From positions 43,645 to 107,644 of the forward strand of contig JASANE010028402.1 in assembly GCA_030248225.1 (NCBI GenBank): a stretch of 64,000 nucleotides of DNA. Reading direction: 5' to 3'. Positions 63,409 through 64,000 of this stretch are shown here, in pieces. A program made the translations under genes and the position numbers. Each line of letters begins with the position of its first letter. The stretch's first letter is position 1. The notes below the pieces were generated by a model that worked only from the letters and a program-made list of their open reading frames with translations, was not told the DNA's origin and did not search any database. Source of the DNA: Trileptium ribeirensis (taxonomy: Eukaryota; Nematoda; Enoplea; Enoplida; Thoracostomopsidae).

Positions 63409-64000
63409 ATTATTTCAATCTATCTGGCAAAGAATAGAAGGTACTTTTCAGGGCTAACAGATGTATGTACAAAGCCCAGCTTTATCAATCAATCAGGTAT
63501 TTGGTTGCCAAAGAGACCATAGCACCTTAGACATCTCATGGTTACTTCATTGTTGTAGCACTATGCAACTTAAAAGTTTAGATGGTGGCATCGATTCGTT
63601 TGTAGCTGACAATAATTGGCGTTAATAATGCTACGACTGCAGCCTTACTATCAACATAGTAGATACAATTATGCCCATTGAAACACATATTGCAGTGTCA
63701 TTTCAACAGACTTGCACAAACATATGCGTTAGGTATATTCCGACAGATCAACCACCGTTTGCAATGTAAGATACACTATGCCCGTGTAGACTTGCTTTGC
63801 TGACGTATATCACAACTTTCTGTTAGCTCAGAGAGGTTTAGCCTTTCTATACATTACGAAATTATTGAGGCAACCGGAGCTTCATTTGGGAATATCAAAT
63901 TTCGTAATTGTTCTTACAAATGCTGCAGACTGCTCTATCAAAACACACTTAGGAAGCAACCAAGAACAGCAGATACTTTAGAGAAGTTTTCTTCAACAAC
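63409..64000. other. Unassigned sequence to window end
   Basis: Ordinary AT-rich sequence; no exon of the TMEM245-like gene or other gene was recognised. Confidence 0.4.

Overview
The window looks like nuclear DNA from an animal, most probably an arthropod. It is AT-rich, its coding sequence is split into short exons with GT..AG introns, and most of it is mobile-element debris. Two host genes can be recognised from exon-by-exon protein similarity and matching intron phases. The first, on the + strand, is a WDFY3/ALFY/blue-cheese type BEACH-domain gene with five consecutive exons between 18604 and 25502. The second, on the - strand, is a TMEM245 (AI-2E-transporter-like membrane protein) gene with exons from 59426 down to about 45382. 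The two genes converge.

Layout. 1-4.4 kb: a decayed DNA transposon with a PWWP-like N-terminal ORF and a frameshifted DDE-type transposase. 5.0-15.0 kb: several diverged pieces of one repeat family, called family P here. 15.0-18.0 kb: a TIR element (family E) carrying a satellite-like tandem array, with a ~445 bp repeat inserted in it and a second, inverted copy of that repeat nearby. 18.6-25.5 kb: the BEACH exons with repeat-bearing introns. 25.6-27.2 kb: another family P piece and a poly-A/poly-G tract. 27.194-44.008 kb: a 16.8 kb giant inverted repeat made of two head-to-head family P copies (~7.8 kb arms) around a 1.18 kb spacer. 44.0-45.3 kb: ~370 bp tandem repeats. 45.4-59.4 kb: the TMEM245 exons, whose largest intron holds a 5'-truncated RTE-clade LINE and a 3.2 kb TIR element flanked by perfect 51 bp direct repeats. 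60.1-63.4 kb: two more family E elements.

The most unusual object is the giant palindrome. Both outer ends carry arrays of ~45 bp units. Each unit contains a dyad, usually GACCA..TGGTC, but several units have GTCCA..TGGAC with both halves changed together. Each arm has a TATA/initiator core promoter with identical 35 bp spacing, pointing inward. The spacer has its own 43 bp-arm near-perfect hairpin close to the symmetry centre. No transposase is visible in the palindrome. Both host genes run toward it and neither shows its remaining 3' exons before reaching it, which points to a rearrangement or assembly junction there.

The BEACH and TMEM245 reading frames are intact across their introns, so those genes appear to be under constraint. 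All other long ORFs I examined are better explained as repeat sequence. No sequence search could be run, and family names rest on recognised motifs.
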